Shown: positions 1-11,965 of the stretch, piece after piece | Position numbering within the stretch: the stretch's first letter is position 1 | Layout: each line of letters opens with the position of its first letter | Source: Prorocentrum cordatum | Taxonomy: Eukaryota > Sar > Dinophyceae > Prorocentrales > Prorocentraceae | DNA: 64,000 nucleotides | Assembly (NCBI GenBank): GCA_963575745.1 | Contig: CAUYUJ010018881.1 | Coordinates: 124,001-188,000, forward strand | Reading direction: 5' to 3' | Notes under the pieces: generated by a model | Seen by the model: the letters and a program-made list of their open reading frames with translations, nothing else | What the model was told of the DNA's origin: nothing | The model's database searches: none | Position numbers and translations under genes: made by a program

Positions 1-320
1 TGGGCGATCTTTTTGAGGCTAGAGTGCAGGCTCACTGCTGGTGCCACCCTCGTGTCCATGCTGCCTGGGCTGGCGTTCCCGGGTAACTGGGGCGCGGCTG
101 TGGTCCCCATTTTTGACGCATTCGGTGCAAGTTTCCGCTGTCTCTCTCTCTCTCTTATCTTTTGTTGGTCGCTGCTGGTCTGAGTGGTCTGTAAATTTTG
201 ATCGTTCTGGGGGAGTGGCCGTCGATCTCTTACACGTCAGAAGATGCTAGCCTTAAGTCGCCACGTCTCATGTGACAAGCTACCGGGGATTAACGCGACG
301 GTGTCTCAGGGTGTGTCAGG

Positions 321-342
321 GTGTGTGTGTGTGTGTGTGTGT
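321..342. repeat. (GT)11 microsatellite
   Basis: An uninterrupted GT dinucleotide run, preceded by two partial GTGTGTCAGG units. The surrounding 1-780 bp shows no convincing coding signal. The phrase PQVFDE appears in two translations about 300 bp apart (near 380 and 675), which suggests a weak diverged direct repeat rather than a gene. Confidence 0.9.
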
Positions 343-784
343 CCTGGGAGGCCGCCGACCATGCGCCCCGCAGGTTTTCGACGAATCCCCTTCTCCTTGT
401 GTTCCCCCGTCTGCTCCGCTCGGTGCTTCTCGTGTGCAGGAGAGGGTGGGGCGCTCTCTTGCTCTCTGTGCCGCTGGGAGTGCTGCGGGGCTTCTTCTGC
501 AGGGCTTAGTGCCTGACTCCATCGCTCGTCCGCTCGCATTTGGTTTTGCGCGCGGTCGCCCACTGGCCTTTGACAACTCCCGGCTGGGAGGACTTCGACA
601 TGGATGGAGCGACAGGGCATCCATGGGGCTATAGTGGGCCTCCGCTAGCCACTCTTTACCCCTGCACCCCTCAGGTCTTCGATGAGGTCCTAGGGCCGCT
701 GCCTGCCTTGCCCCGACCCGCTTTCGGCCGAAGGGGCCTTGCGGGCTTGGTCTGTTCGGCCATTGTCTTCGTTGCTGATCAACC

Positions 785-906
785 ATCCCTCTTTTTTGTT
801 TTTCCTTTCTGTCTGTCTGTCTGTCTGTCTGCCTCTCTCTCTCTCTCTCTCTTTTTTTTTGTCTTTTTGTTTTTTGTTTCTCTCTCTCTCTCTCTCATTC
901 TGCAGG
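785..906 (+). other. Long pyrimidine tract ending in TGCAGG
   Basis: About 120 bases of almost pure pyrimidine, made of CTGT tetranucleotides, then CT repeats, then T runs and CT repeats again. It ends in ATTCTGCAGGG. The shape matches a 3' splice acceptor (polypyrimidine tract plus AG followed by G, as in dinoflagellate introns). It is equally explained as a simple repeat, because no flanking exons can be recognised. Confidence 0.45.
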
Positions 907-987
907 GTTTTAACTCGCACGCTGGGCGTTTTCTGGATTTGCGCATCGATTGTTACTCCGTTCGTTGCCGTCGGTCCGCGCGAGGGG

Positions 988-1192
988 GGAATCATCGTCA
1001 TCATCATCGTCATCACCATCGTCAGGATCATCTCCACCACCATCATCATCACAAGTATCATCGTCGTCCCCGTCGTCATCATCATCATCATCATCATCAT
1101 CATCACCACCATCACCACCAGGAGCATTATCACCATCATCATTGTAATCTGCGTCGTCTTCGTTGTCGTCGTCGTCGTCTTCGTCTTCGTCT

Positions 1193-1224
<32 letters not shown>

Positions 1225-1262
1225 CGACGCATCTTCGTCGTCGTCGTCGTCGTCCTCGTTGT
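988..1262. repeat. ATC/CGT trinucleotide repeat tract
   Basis: An imperfect triplet array that passes from ATC/ACC units (988-1140) into CGT/CTT units (1150-1262). It has no stops in several frames and so produces artificial poly-His, poly-Asp and poly-Ser reading frames. The sequence from 1263 to about 1900 is unique and shows no recognisable gene; 1390-1600 is purine-rich. Confidence 0.9.
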
Positions 1263-1867
1263 CGTGGACGGCCCCCCAGCGCGCGGGGCCCGAGGTGACC
1301 CGCTGGCGCCGCTTCTGCCGCGGCCCCCGCGCCGGCGCGGCGTGGCCGCCCGGGCGCTCCGGGGGCAGGCTGTACGACGGCTCCCCGCAGGGGGGGAGGA
1401 AGAAGAACAAAGGCAAAAACAACAGCAATAATGAACACAATAAGGAAAGGACAAGTAACAATAACAATGCTAGTAAGGAGCGTCAAACTAAGATGAGTAA
1501 CACATCGATGGGAGGACCAGTAGCAGTAGTGCGACGAACAATAATCACAGGAACAAATGCGGAAAAGAGGAATATGAGGAATAAGAGGGAGAAGGGGAAG
1601 AAGAGGAAGACACGCCCATGGGCCGGTCTGGCATCAACCGCTCGCGCTTGCGCATTCAGCGCGCCATCATGAGGCCGGCCGCGTTGACGTCAGGCTCCCG
1701 AAGGAACCGTCGGTAGGGCTCCTGTGGCAGGTCCCTTGCGTGGGTCTCTGACATCGTTTGGGGCAATTCGTGGGGCGTCCAAGGGGGGTGGTCGGGACAA
1801 CGCTGGGGGGGTGCAGGCTCGAGGGGGGACGCATCGACCCCCACTCGCCCACTGATTCGCTGATAGG

Positions 1868-2091
1868 GGCCTGGTAGCACGCCCCAGGCGCCGCCCAGCG
1901 GCTGCGCGGCTGCGCGGCTGCGCGGCTGCGGCTGCGGCTGCAGCTGCAGCTGCGAAGCTCTACGAGGTCCCCGGCGGTAGCCAGGTTATCAGGTTGACGG
2001 TTTACCGCTGGCGCCCAGTTAAGCTGCTCCAGGGACCATGCGGATTCGCCCCAGGCCCCGACCAGGTAGCACGCCCCAGGCCCCGCCCAGG
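1868..2091. repeat. Short direct repeat pair flanking a CTGCGCGG array
   Basis: The motif GGTAGCACGCCCCAGGC followed by CCGCCCAG occurs at about 1872 and again at about 2064. Between them, 1900-1955 is an array of CTGCGCGG units passing into GGCTGC and GCAGCT units. No coding function is apparent. Confidence 0.7.
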
Positions 2092-2519
2092 CCTTGCCCA
2101 GGGCCTTATCGGCGATGTGTCGGCGACGTGTCGTCGATGCCAGTTCGGTGTCTCCCCCCAGAGCGGGTCGCCCCCCCGGCGTTCCCCGCAGGGGCGGGGG
2201 GGTTCATGGCCAGGGCCACGACATCTCTTGGATGTCTTGGCAGCGTATTCGTACTCGTCTTCTGGCTGCTATGCGGTGTTATGATGTTTATGATTCCCCT
2301 CGTTTTTCGTTGCTGCCTCCTTATCCTTCTCCTTCTTACTACTTCCGGTATTTCTTTTTTTCATACTATGTGTTATGTGTCTTGCAGTGCGTCCCTTGGC
2401 CACCCCTTGGCTGTGTACATGCCTCGGGCCATGGCGCCAACCCGCCTCCTCCTGGGCCCCCCTCGTCGGTGCACCCGAGGGCAAGGGGCAGACGACGGCG
2501 CCTCCGACGAGGAGGGCCG

Positions 2520-2541
2520 CCCCCCCCCCCCCCCCCCCCCC
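2520..2541. repeat. Poly-C run of 22 bases
   Basis: An uninterrupted C homopolymer. It lies downstream of a pyrimidine-rich stretch (2290-2393) that ends in CTTGCAG, a possible splice acceptor. No exon is recognisable nearby. Confidence 0.9.
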
Positions 2542-2708
2542 AACATCCAACGCCTTGAGGAAAGAGCAGCACGATGGTTTCGGGGCTGTTCTCTGCTTCC
2601 GGGGAGCCCCTCTCCTCGGGCCCCAGGGTCGTCGAAGAGCTTGTCGGGGCGAAGAGCCGGTTCTGGGGCAACGCCGTATCGAGAAAACACTGCACCAGAC
2701 CTTTTGGG

Positions 2709-2830
2709 TCTGGCGCCGACGACGGCGAAGATACCGACGGCGAGGAGGATTCTTGCCTCTTCTGGCGCCGGCGACGTCGCCGACGGCGAGGAGGACTCTC
2801 GCCTCTCCCGGCGCCGATGAAGTCGCCGCC
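2709..2830. repeat. Tandem repeat, 45-52 bp unit
   Basis: Two full copies and one partial copy of a unit beginning TCTGGCGCCG and containing GACGGCGAGGAGGA start at 2709, 2761 and 2806. The spacings are 52 and 45 bp, so a 7-bp indel separates the copies. Confidence 0.8.
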
Positions 2831-3105
2831 GACGAGCATGAGGATTGGTGAATTCGGAGCCTCCTAGGCTTCTCGCCTCTCCGGCCTTCTCTGGGGGGGC
2901 CTTCATTCCTTCCAGTCGGACCAAGGTATAAGGTCGAGTTCGGTTTGGGGAGGGTGCCCTACTGTGCGTCGTGCTTGTTGGATGATCTCGTGCATCGTGG
3001 GGGAGGGTGCCCTCGAATGTTCTTCATTTTGGCCGGCGGTCTTATGTTCTTGATCGGGAGCCTTGAGACGGGGGTCAGTGCAAACGGGGGTCAGCCAGGG
3101 CGACG

Positions 3106-3275
3106 GATCTTGCAGGATCCTGCAGGGCCAGGGTCGCATTGACCCGGGTCTGGGTGCAGGATCCTGCAGGATCTTGCAGGATCCTTGGCATTGACCCGGG
3201 TTTGGGTGCAGGATTTTGCAGGATTCTGCAAGGCCTAACTGACCCGGGTCTGGATTGACCCAGGTCAGAAGATCC
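3106..3275. repeat. Palindrome-rich cluster (GGATCC and GACCCGGGTC units)
   Basis: Repeated TTGCAGGATCC and TGCAGGATCCTGCAGG words alternate with the 10-bp palindrome GACCCGGGTC or one-base variants (about 3138, 3192, 3239 and 3257). The block is a tandem of an approximately 50-bp unit of the form TGACCCGGGT-TGGGTGCAGGAT. It could form cruciforms; no promoter or gene is evident. Confidence 0.75.
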
Positions 3276-3499
3276 CCGACTTGAAGGATGTTCTTATGTC
3301 CTACGTCCGACTGTATTCAGCGTCCTTTCTGATAGCACGATGGCTGTGCTGCTTGTCGGCCAGGCTGTGGCGGCGTATTGCCACGCACGTTGGGAGAATC
3401 AATTGGACAGGCCAGTGGCGATTTCGTGCCTGGCGGCGTCGGTGGAAAACCGCGAGCCCACGCGCCCCTGGCAGGCGGTCAAAGACATCATTTCGGCGA

Positions 3500-3533
3500 C
3501 GACAGAACGACGACGACGACCACGACGACGAGC

Positions 3534-3565
<32 letters not shown>

Positions 3566-3900
3566 CACAACCACGACGACGACGACGACGACCACGCCGA
3601 CGACGACGACCACGATGACGACGACCGCGACGACGACGACGGTGATAACGACGACGACGACGACCACGACGACGATGACCACGACGACCACGTCGACGAC
3701 GACCACGACGACGACGACCATGAGGAGGACGACGACGACGACCACGACGACGAGGAGGACGACGACGACCACGACGACGACGGTGAGGACGACGACGACG
3801 ACAACAACGACCACGGTGACGCGCGACGCTGAGGACGACGATGACGACCACGACCACGACGACGACGACCAGGACGACGACGACGACCACGACGACGACG
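3500..3900. repeat. GAC trinucleotide tract (0.4 kb)
   Basis: Imperfect (GAC)n with CAC and GAG interruptions. It is the small counterpart of the 6.3-kb tract that starts at 5.65 kb. It stays open in several frames on both strands (Asp/His, Thr, Arg; Val, Ser, Arg on the minus strand), which is a property of the triplet rather than evidence of translation. Confidence 0.92.
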
Positions 3901-4533
3901 ATGAGTAACCAGGCGGTGCGCAGGGAGGTGGTTACAGCGGTTGGCCAGCTCATCTCCAGCATTTCCAATATGCTTAACGCCCACAGGTCGGACCAAGTCG
4001 ACAGCGACGAGAAACTGGCGAAGAGGAAGAGCGAGCTTCGTGCCAGGAGAGGTCGTCGAAGAGAAGGCCGAGCTGGACCAGATGAGGGAGAAGGCCGACG
4101 CCGTCTTTACGTGTCTCCAGCTCGTCGACGAGAAAGCGGTGTCGAAGGCCAGGGAAACAGCGGTCGCCAGTGCAAACAAGTGGCCCCCCCCCTTCAGTGA
4201 AGATCAACCTCCAGGAGGTGACGAAGGGGATCCAGGACCTGAAGGGCAGTCCGGATCCGGAGAACAATATGGAGGCGTTTTTGCAGTCGGTAAAGGAATT
4301 GCAGGAGAAGAACCACCAGGCGTGGCAGGAGTACGAGACCAGGCTCCAGGCCCACGCACAGTGAAAGGAGATGGTGGGGCGGATGGTCAAAGAGTCCGTC
4401 AGTACTCACCCGAAGACCAAGGGCTTGACGGGGGAGCAGAAGAAGCAGGCGCTGAGCGATGCTCTAGAGAAGATCAGGCCCGACCACCCCGATCTGGAGC
4501 AGCCCCGAGAGCCTGAGAAGACGCAGCTCGGCT
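3901..4533 (+). pseudogene. Coiled-coil protein remnant, part 1 (unknown function)
   Basis: Three adjacent frames read as one plausible Lys/Glu-rich helical protein. The first starts at ATG 3901 (MSNQAVRREVVTAVG) and runs to about 4045. The second, to about 4190, contains VVEEKAELDQMREKADAVF. The third starts near 4170 (VKINLQEVTKGIQDLKG), crosses an in-frame TGA at 4362-4364, and continues with KEMVGRMVKESVSTHPKTKG to a stop at 4531-4533. Continuity of amino-acid style across two frameshifts and one stop argues for a decayed gene or, less likely, exons with unrecognised introns. Heptad-like spacing suggests a coiled coil. I recognise no family. The GAC tract abuts the start and would add poly-Thr upstream in frame. 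Confidence 0.5.
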
Positions 4534-4543
4534 CGACCTGAGC

Positions 4544-4999
4544 ATGGCGAGGGCATGCCTCCACGAGGGTTCCTGGGACGACGAGGTGAAGGTCCTATTC
4601 TGCATCTGCGGCCTGCTAGACAGACTCGCTCGCATGGAGGCGGGAGTCCTGTGCGCCAGGGCTCTCGAGGAGGAGGACGAGCTCTGCGTGCAAGTACGCC
4701 TGGGAATGGAGGTCTTGGGCCAGAAACCGTCCGTGAAGAAGACGAACGAGGAAGTCGTTGCGGCTTTCTGGACGCTGGACAAGGTAAAGATGCAGGAGAC
4801 GCACCAGAAGATGAGCGAGGACCTCCAGACCAAGCGCGAAGCGCTGGTGGATCAGGGGGCAAAGACCAGCCATGAGCTGTCCGAGCTCGAAGCATCTCCG
4901 CTTGTCAGCGTCGAGAACAGCTTGCTCGTGCATCAGGAGGTGAAGGGCCACCTTGTGAAGCTGAAATCCGTGCTCGAGAAGTCGTGTGCGCGCGCGTGA
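4544..4999 (+). CDS. Hypothetical helical protein remnant, part 2
   Basis: A 151-codon open frame beginning MARACLHEGSWDDEVKV. It has a Cys-containing N-terminal third and a Lys/Glu-rich C-terminal half (for example TLDKVKMQETHQKMSEDLQ) predicted by eye to be helical. It follows part 1 by about 10 bp in a different frame, and its style matches parts 1 and 3, so the three are probably one broken gene. No conserved domain is recognised. Translation as a separate protein is doubtful. Confidence 0.4.
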   Translation: MARACLHEGSWDDEVKVLFCICGLLDRLARMEAGVLCARALEEEDELCVQVRLGMEVLGQKPSVKKTNEEVVAAFWTLDKVKMQETHQKMSEDLQTKREALVDQGAKTSHELSELEASPLVSVENSLLVHQEVKGHLVKLKSVLEKSCARA

Positions 5000-5103
5000 T
5001 TCTGGCGCTGCGTCTCGAAGGTGTCATCCGCGAAGGGGCATGCGCCGCCCGCGGGGTCCTTCAACGCCTAGGGGTGAGGGTATATTCCTGATTTGACAGC
5101 CTT

Positions 5104-5526
5104 ATGGCCCTCTTCCAGGGCAGGGTGCGGGCGTTAAAGTCGAGCGAGCAGGCCTCCTCCGAGCTGCTCTCGATGGAGCGCAAGACTGACGTCCTCCTCG
5201 GACCGAGGTTCATCGGGGCCCTACTTTCGGATAGCGTCTTGATGGAGGACATCGGGGCTGTCCTCCGCAGGCCGCAGGTGGAGGAGAGCGCCGCACAGGA
5301 GATGCTCGAGAAGTGGCTCAACAGTATGGGGTTGAGGGTCGAGATCAGCACGCTGGATCTGGTGTCAGAGGAAGAACCTCCACAGTGGCGTCCCCTCTTC
5401 GACGTCGAGCACCCAGCCCTGGTCGACGGCGACGACGCAGAGCCGGAGGATGTCTCTGGCCCGCTGGCAGAGCTCTCGGAGTTCTTCAAGCACCAGGAGG
5501 CCGAGTCCCTGGTGTCCTCGATCTAG
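5104..5526 (+). CDS. Hypothetical acidic protein remnant, part 3
   Basis: A 140-codon frame beginning MALFQGRVRALKSSEQ. It carries a Leu/Glu-rich middle (LEKWLNSMGLRVEISTLDL) and an acidic tail ending HQEAESLVSSI. The last ~50 bp are repeated almost exactly just downstream (see the repeat at 5487). It probably continues the decayed coiled-coil gene of 3.9-5.0 kb, which is bracketed by two GAC tracts. No family is recognised. Confidence 0.4.
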   Translation: MALFQGRVRALKSSEQASSELLSMERKTDVLLGPRFIGALLSDSVLMEDIGAVLRRPQVEESAAQEMLEKWLNSMGLRVEISTLDLVSEEEPPQWRPLFDVEHPALVDGDDAEPEDVSGPLAELSEFFKHQEAESLVSSI

Positions 5527-5612
5527 CCGACCGCGGTGGCCAATATCCCCAGTTTTCAAGCTGCAGGAGGCCGAGTCCATAGTCTCCTCGTTCCAGCCAC
5601 CCGCGGTGGCTG
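5487..5612 (+). repeat. Direct repeat of ~52 bp over the end of the hypothetical gene
   Basis: AAGCACCAGGAGGCCGAGTC near 5489 recurs as AAGCTGCAGGAGGCCGAGTC near 5559. Both are followed by a similar segment ending in CCGCGGTGGC (about 5530 and 5600). In the first copy the segment holds the stop codon TAG; in the second, the equivalent position reads CAG. Confidence 0.75.
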
Positions 5613-6645
5613 ACTAGGCATTTTCCGGCCCGCCTGCTGCTCGCAGAGGCGTGGCGCGACGACGGCGATGAGCGCGGCGACGACGAAGACCACGACGACG
5701 ACCACGACGACGAAGCTGACCACGACGACGACGACGCCGATGACGATCATGACGACGACGACGACGGTGAGGACGATGACGACGACCACGACGACGACGA
5801 GAACCGCGATGGCGACGACGACGACCACGACGACGACAAACACGACGACGATCGCGACGACGACGGTGCTGATGACGACGACGACGACCACGACGGGGAG
5901 GACGACGACGACCACGACGACGACCACGACGACGACGACCGCGACGACGACGACGGCGGCGACGACCACGACGACGACGGTGAGGCCGACGACGAGCTTG
6001 ACGACGTCGACGACCACGACGACGACTTAGACGAACGCGATGGTGACCACGATGACGTGGACGACGACGACGACGACCGCGCCGAAGACAACGACGACCA
6101 CGACGACGACGACGACCACGACGACCACGACGCCGACCACGACGACCACGACGACCACGACGACGGCGGCGACAACGCCGGCGACGACGGTGGTGACGAC
6201 GGTGAGGGCGACGACGACGACGACCACGACGACGACGACGACGACCACGACAGCCACGACGACGACCGCGACGACAACGCTGAGGACGACGACGTCGACC
6301 ACGGCGACCACGACGACGACCACGACCAGGACGACGAGGACGACGACGACCACGACGCTGATGACCACGACGGCCACGACCGCGACGACCACGGCAGCGA
6401 TGACGACCGCGAGGACGACGACGGCGACCACGACGACGACGGTGACGACGGCGTCGACGACTTAGACGACCGCGACGACGACGACGATGACCACGACGAC
6501 ACCAGTGAGGACCGCGTCGACGACGACGACCACGACGACGACGATGCGACGACGACGACCACGACGACAACGACCGCTGCAACGACGACGGCCACGACGA
6601 CGAAGACGACCGCGACGACGACGACGACGAGAACGACGACGACGA

Positions 6646-6915
6646 CCACGACGACGACGAACACGACGACGGCGACGAGCACGACGATGACGACGGCGGC
6701 GACGATCAGGACGACGACCACGACCGCGACGACGACGACCACGAAGACGCTGACGACGATGCTGATGACGACGACGGCGACCACGACGACGACGAACACG
6801 ACGACGGCGACGAGCACGACGATGACGACGGCGGCGACGATCAGGACGACGACCACGACCGCGACGACGACGACCACGAAGACGCTGACGACGATGCTGA
6901 TGACGACGACGGCGA
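6646..6915. repeat. 135-bp tandem duplication inside the GAC tract
   Basis: A segment containing ACACGACGACGGCGACGAGC followed by GGCGGCGACGATCAGGACG occurs at 6661 and again at 6796, a shift of exactly 135 bp (45 triplets), with essentially no differences between copies. The lack of divergence suggests a recent event. Confidence 0.9.
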
Positions 6916-9900
6916 CCACGACGACGACGACGCTGAGGGCGACGACGACGACTATGGCGACGACGACGACGACAACCACGACGACAATCACGACGACAAC
7001 GACGATCGCGACGACAGCGATGAGGACAAAAACGACGACGGTGAGGACGACGACGGCCACGACGACGACGATGAGGACGATGACGACCACGACGACGACG
7101 ACGACGGCGGGGACGATGACGGTCACGGCGAGGACGACGACCACGACGACGCTCAGGACGACGACGTCGATCACGACGACGGTGACGACCACGACGGCGA
7201 CCACGACAATGCCGACGACGACGGCGGTGGCGACGGTGTGGAGGACGACGGCGACCACGACGACGACGCACGACGGCCACGACGGCGACCACGATGGTGA
7301 CGACGACGACGACCACGACGACGATGTCGTCGACGACGGCCGCAACGACCACGACGACCACGTCGACGACGACCACGACGACTACGACCACGATGACCAC
7401 GAAGATGACGACGACCGCGGCGACGACGCCGAGCACGACGACGACAATGATCAGGACTATGGCGACGACAACGACGACGACCACGACGATGGCGACGACC
7501 ACGACGACGGCAACGACGACCGCGACAACAGCGACCATGACGACGACGACGCGCACGACGACGACGACGACCACGACGACGACGACGATGAGGACGACGA
7601 CGACGGCGACCCTGGCGGCGACCACGACGACGACGACGACAACCACGACGACGACGAACACGATGACGACGACGACCACGACGACGGCGACGACCACGAC
7701 GACGACAACGACCACGACAACGACGCCCAGGATGACCACGACCACGACAACGATCACGACGCCGACCACGACGGTGACGACCATGACGGTGACGACCTCG
7801 ACGACGACGACGACGACCACCACGCCGACGACGACTACGACGACGACGACCACGACGACGACGATGTGGACAACGGTAATGGCAACGACGACGGCGGTGA
7901 GGACGACGACGGCGACCACGACGACGACGACCACGGCGACGATGCCGACCACGACGACGACCACGACGCCGACGAAGGTGACCACGACGACGACGACCAC
8001 GACGACGACGGTTGTGACGAAGAGGACCACGACGACGACGGCGACGACGACGACCACGACGACAAGGACGACCACGACAATCACGACGATGACGACCGCG
8101 ACGGCAACGACCACGACGACGACGCCGACGAGCACGACAACCACGACGACGACGACGACCACGACGACCACCACCACGACGACCACGACGAGGACGATGA
8201 CGACCACCACCACGACGACGATCAAGACGACAGCGACCACGACGACGTCGACGACGACGACCACGACAATCATGACGACGATGACTACGATGACCATCGC
8301 CACGACGACCACCACGAGTTCGACGACGACCACCACGACGGCGACGAACACGACGACGACGACGACCACGACGACGGCGGTGACAACCACGACGACCACG
8401 TCGACGACGACGACGACCACGACGACGACGACGACTGCGACGACGACGATCGCGACCACAATGGCCACGACGACCACGGCGACCACGACGATGTCGACCA
8501 CGACGACGACGACCACGAGGACCACGACGACGACGACCACGACCTCGCCGACGACGGCCACGACGACGACGACCACGACGCTGATGACCACGACGCCGAC
8601 CACGACGACCACGACGAGCACGACGACCACGACGACCACGACGACGACCACGACGACGACGAGCACGACGACGACGAGGACGATGTGGACGACGACCACG
8701 TCGACGACGACAACGACCACGACGGCGACAACGACGATGTTGAGAAGGGCGGCGACGACTACGACGACGACGGCCACGGCGACGAGCGCGACGACGACGA
8801 GGACCACGGCGTCGACGACGATGGCGATCGCGACGAGCACGACGCCGACAGTCACGCGACGCCGACCACGACGACCACGACTATGACAACGACGACCACG
8901 ACGACGACGAGGTCGCACGAAGACGACCACGACGACGACGATGAGGGCGACGAGCACGAGCGCGACGACGACGGTGAGGACCACGATGACGACGACGACG
9001 ACCACGACGACGACGAGCACGACGACGACCACGATGGCATCCATGACGACGGATACGACGAGCACGACGAGCACGACGACCATGACGACGACGACTAGCA
9101 CGACGACGACGAGCACGACGACGACGACGAGCACGACGACGACGACGAGCACGACGACGACGAAGACGACGACGACCACGACGACCACAACGACCACGAC
9201 GACGACGACGACCACGACGACGGCGACGGCCACGACGACGACGACGACGCACGACGACCACGCCGACGACGACGACCACGACGACGACGACGAAAATGGC
9301 CACGACGACGACGAGCACGACGACGACGACCACGACGACGACCACGACCACGTCGACGACGACGAGGACCATGGCGACCACAACGATCACGGCGACTACG
9401 ACCACGACGGCGACCACGACCACGACAACGACGGCCACGACCACGACGACGACGACGACCACGACCACGACAAGGACGACGACGACGACGGCCACTACGA
9501 CGATGACGGCCACGACGACGACGAGAACGACTACGACGACGACGACGACGGCCACAATGATCACTATGACCACGACGACGGCGACCACGACGACGACGGT
9601 GATGACGACCACGGTGACCACGCCTACGACCACGACGCGACGACGCCGACCACGACGATGACGACCACGACGTCGACCACGACGGCGACCACGCCGACGA
9701 CGACGACCACGATGTGTACTACGACGACCACGACGACGACGACCATGACGACGACGCCGGCAACGACCATGACGACGACGACCACGACGACCACGACAAT
9801 CACGACGACGACGATGACCATGACGACGGCGACCACGACGACCACGACGACTACGACCACGACGACCACGACGACCACGTCAACGACCACGACGACGACA

Positions 9901-10121
9901 ACCACTTCGACGACGACGACGACCACGACGACCACGGCGACGACGAACATGTTCCGCGACGACGTCGGCGACCACGACGGCCACTTCGACGACGACGGCG
10001 GCGACGACCACGACGAGGACGACGACCACGACGACCACGCCGACCACGGCGACCAAGCAGACGACGATGACAACGACCACGAGGACACGACGACCATGAC
10101 GATGACGACGAGCACGACGAC

Positions 10122-10900
10122 GACGATCACGACGACCATGCCCGCGACGGCGGCGACGACGAGCACGACGACGATTGCGACGACGACAACGACGCCGACG
10201 ACGTCCACGACGACGACGGCGACAACGATGACCGCGACGATGACGACCACGACGACCACGATGGTGACGACCACGACGACCACAACGACGACGACGACTA
10301 CGACGATTCACGACTACGACGACAATTTCGACGACGACCACGACGACCACGATGACCACGACGACGTCGACGACGACTACGACGACGACGACCACGACGA
10401 CGACGGCCACGACGACGACGACGAGGAGCACGACCACGATGACCACGACGACAAGCACGTCGACGACCACGACAACGACGACCACGACGACGACGAGCAC
10501 GACGACCACGACGACGACTACGACGACGACGGTGATCATGACGACCATGCCCGCGACGGCGGCGACGACGAGCACGACGACGATTGCGACGACGACAACG
10601 ACGCCGACGACGTCCACGACGACGACGGCGACAACGATGACCGCGACGATGACGACCACGACGACCACGATGGTGACGACCACGACGACCACAACGACGA
10701 CGACGACTACGACGATTCACGACTACGACGACAATTTCGACGACGACCACGACGACCACGATGACCACGACGACGTCGACGACGACTACGACGACGACGA
10801 CCACGACGACGACGGCCACGACGACGACGACGAGGAGCACGACCACGATGACCACGACGACAAGCACGTCGACGACCACGACAACGACGACCACGACGAA
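10122..10900. repeat. ~409-bp tandem duplication inside the GAC tract
   Basis: The landmark CATGCCCGCGACGGCGGCG occurs with its C run starting at 10141 and again at 10550. About 350-370 bp downstream of each match closely, including the rare words GATTCACGACTACGACG and GACAAGCACGTCGACG. The 409-bp shift is not a multiple of three, so the two copies fall in different frames relative to each other. Confidence 0.88.
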
Positions 10901-11029
10901 GACGACCACGACGACCACGGCGCACGACGAGCACGACGGTCACGACGACCATGACGACGACGAGCACGACGACCACGACGACGCCACGACGCCGACGATG
11001 AAGACGACCATGACGACGACGACGACGAC

Positions 11030-11545
11030 GACGAGGACGACGACCACGACGACGACGAGTACGTCCACGACGGCTACGACCACGACGACGACGACGACTA
11101 CGACGACCACGACGACGAAGACGACAATGACGACGACGATCACGACGACCACGACCACGACGACGACGACGACAACGACGACGACGGAGACGACGACCAC
11201 GACGACGACCACGACGACGACGATGACGATGATGACATTGACGACTACGACGACGACGAGGACGACGACGACGACCACGACTACGACGACGGCGACCACG
11301 ATGACGACGACCACGACGACCACGACGACCACGACGACGGCGACCACGACGACGACGACCACGACAACGACGACCACGACGACGACGACCACGACGACGA
11401 CGACGACGACGACCACGACGACGATGACCAGGACGACGACGACGAGGACGACGACCACGACGACGACGAGTACGTCCACGACGGCTACGACCACGACGAC
11501 GACGACGACTACGACGACCACGACGACGAAGACGACAATGCCGAC
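11030..11545. repeat. ~411-bp-spaced direct duplication inside the GAC tract
   Basis: The word GAGTACGTCCACGACGGC occurs with TACGTCC starting at 11060 and at 11471. At least 90 bp around each is nearly identical, ending at GAAGACGACAATG. The 411-bp spacing is close to the 409-bp spacing of the neighbouring duplication. Confidence 0.85.
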
Positions 11546-11965
11546 GACGACCACGACGACCATTACGACGACGACGATTACGTCGACGACAAAAACGACG
11601 AATATATTGACCACGACCAAGATCACGACGATGGCATTGACGACCTCGAGTCCGACGACGACGAGCACGATGACCACGACCACGACGACGACGACGACCA
11701 CGGCGACGGCGACGACGACGACCACGACCACCACGACGACGACGAGGACGACGACCACGACGACGACGACAATCACGACCACGACGACTGCGACGACCAC
11801 GACGATCACGACGACCACGACGACCACGATACGACGACAGGGACGACGACGGCCACGACGACCACGACGACGACGACGAGCATGACGACGACGACGACGA
11901 CGACGACCATGACAACGACGTTGACGACGCACGACGACCACGACTGCGACGACGAGGAGATGGGG

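Larger units (their letters stand above)
5645..11962. repeat. Giant 6.3-kb GAC/GTC trinucleotide tract
   Basis: More than 6.2 kb of imperfect (GAC)n, with CAC, GGC, GAT and AAC substitutions that keep triplet phase for long stretches. It is open for up to about 1,000 codons on the plus strand as an Asp/His, Thr or Arg polymer, and as a Val, Ser or Arg polymer on the minus strand. The frames switch where single-base indels occur. The composition and the equal openness of all frames indicate a microsatellite rather than a gene. Internal higher-order duplications of 135, about 409 and about 411 bp are listed separately. Confidence 0.95.

Noticed and set aside
785-906. A definite intron/exon border at the TGCAGG after the pyrimidine tract
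   Set aside because: The tract fits an acceptor, but there is no credible exon downstream; the triplet repeat starts within 90 bp.
6057-9098. A 1,013-codon Asp/His open frame, and similar Thr, Val and Arg frames across 5.6-12 kb
   Set aside because: All are consequences of (GAC)n having no stop in most frames. Frames shift with single-base indels, and one duplication (409 bp) is out of phase. Nothing suggests selection for a protein.
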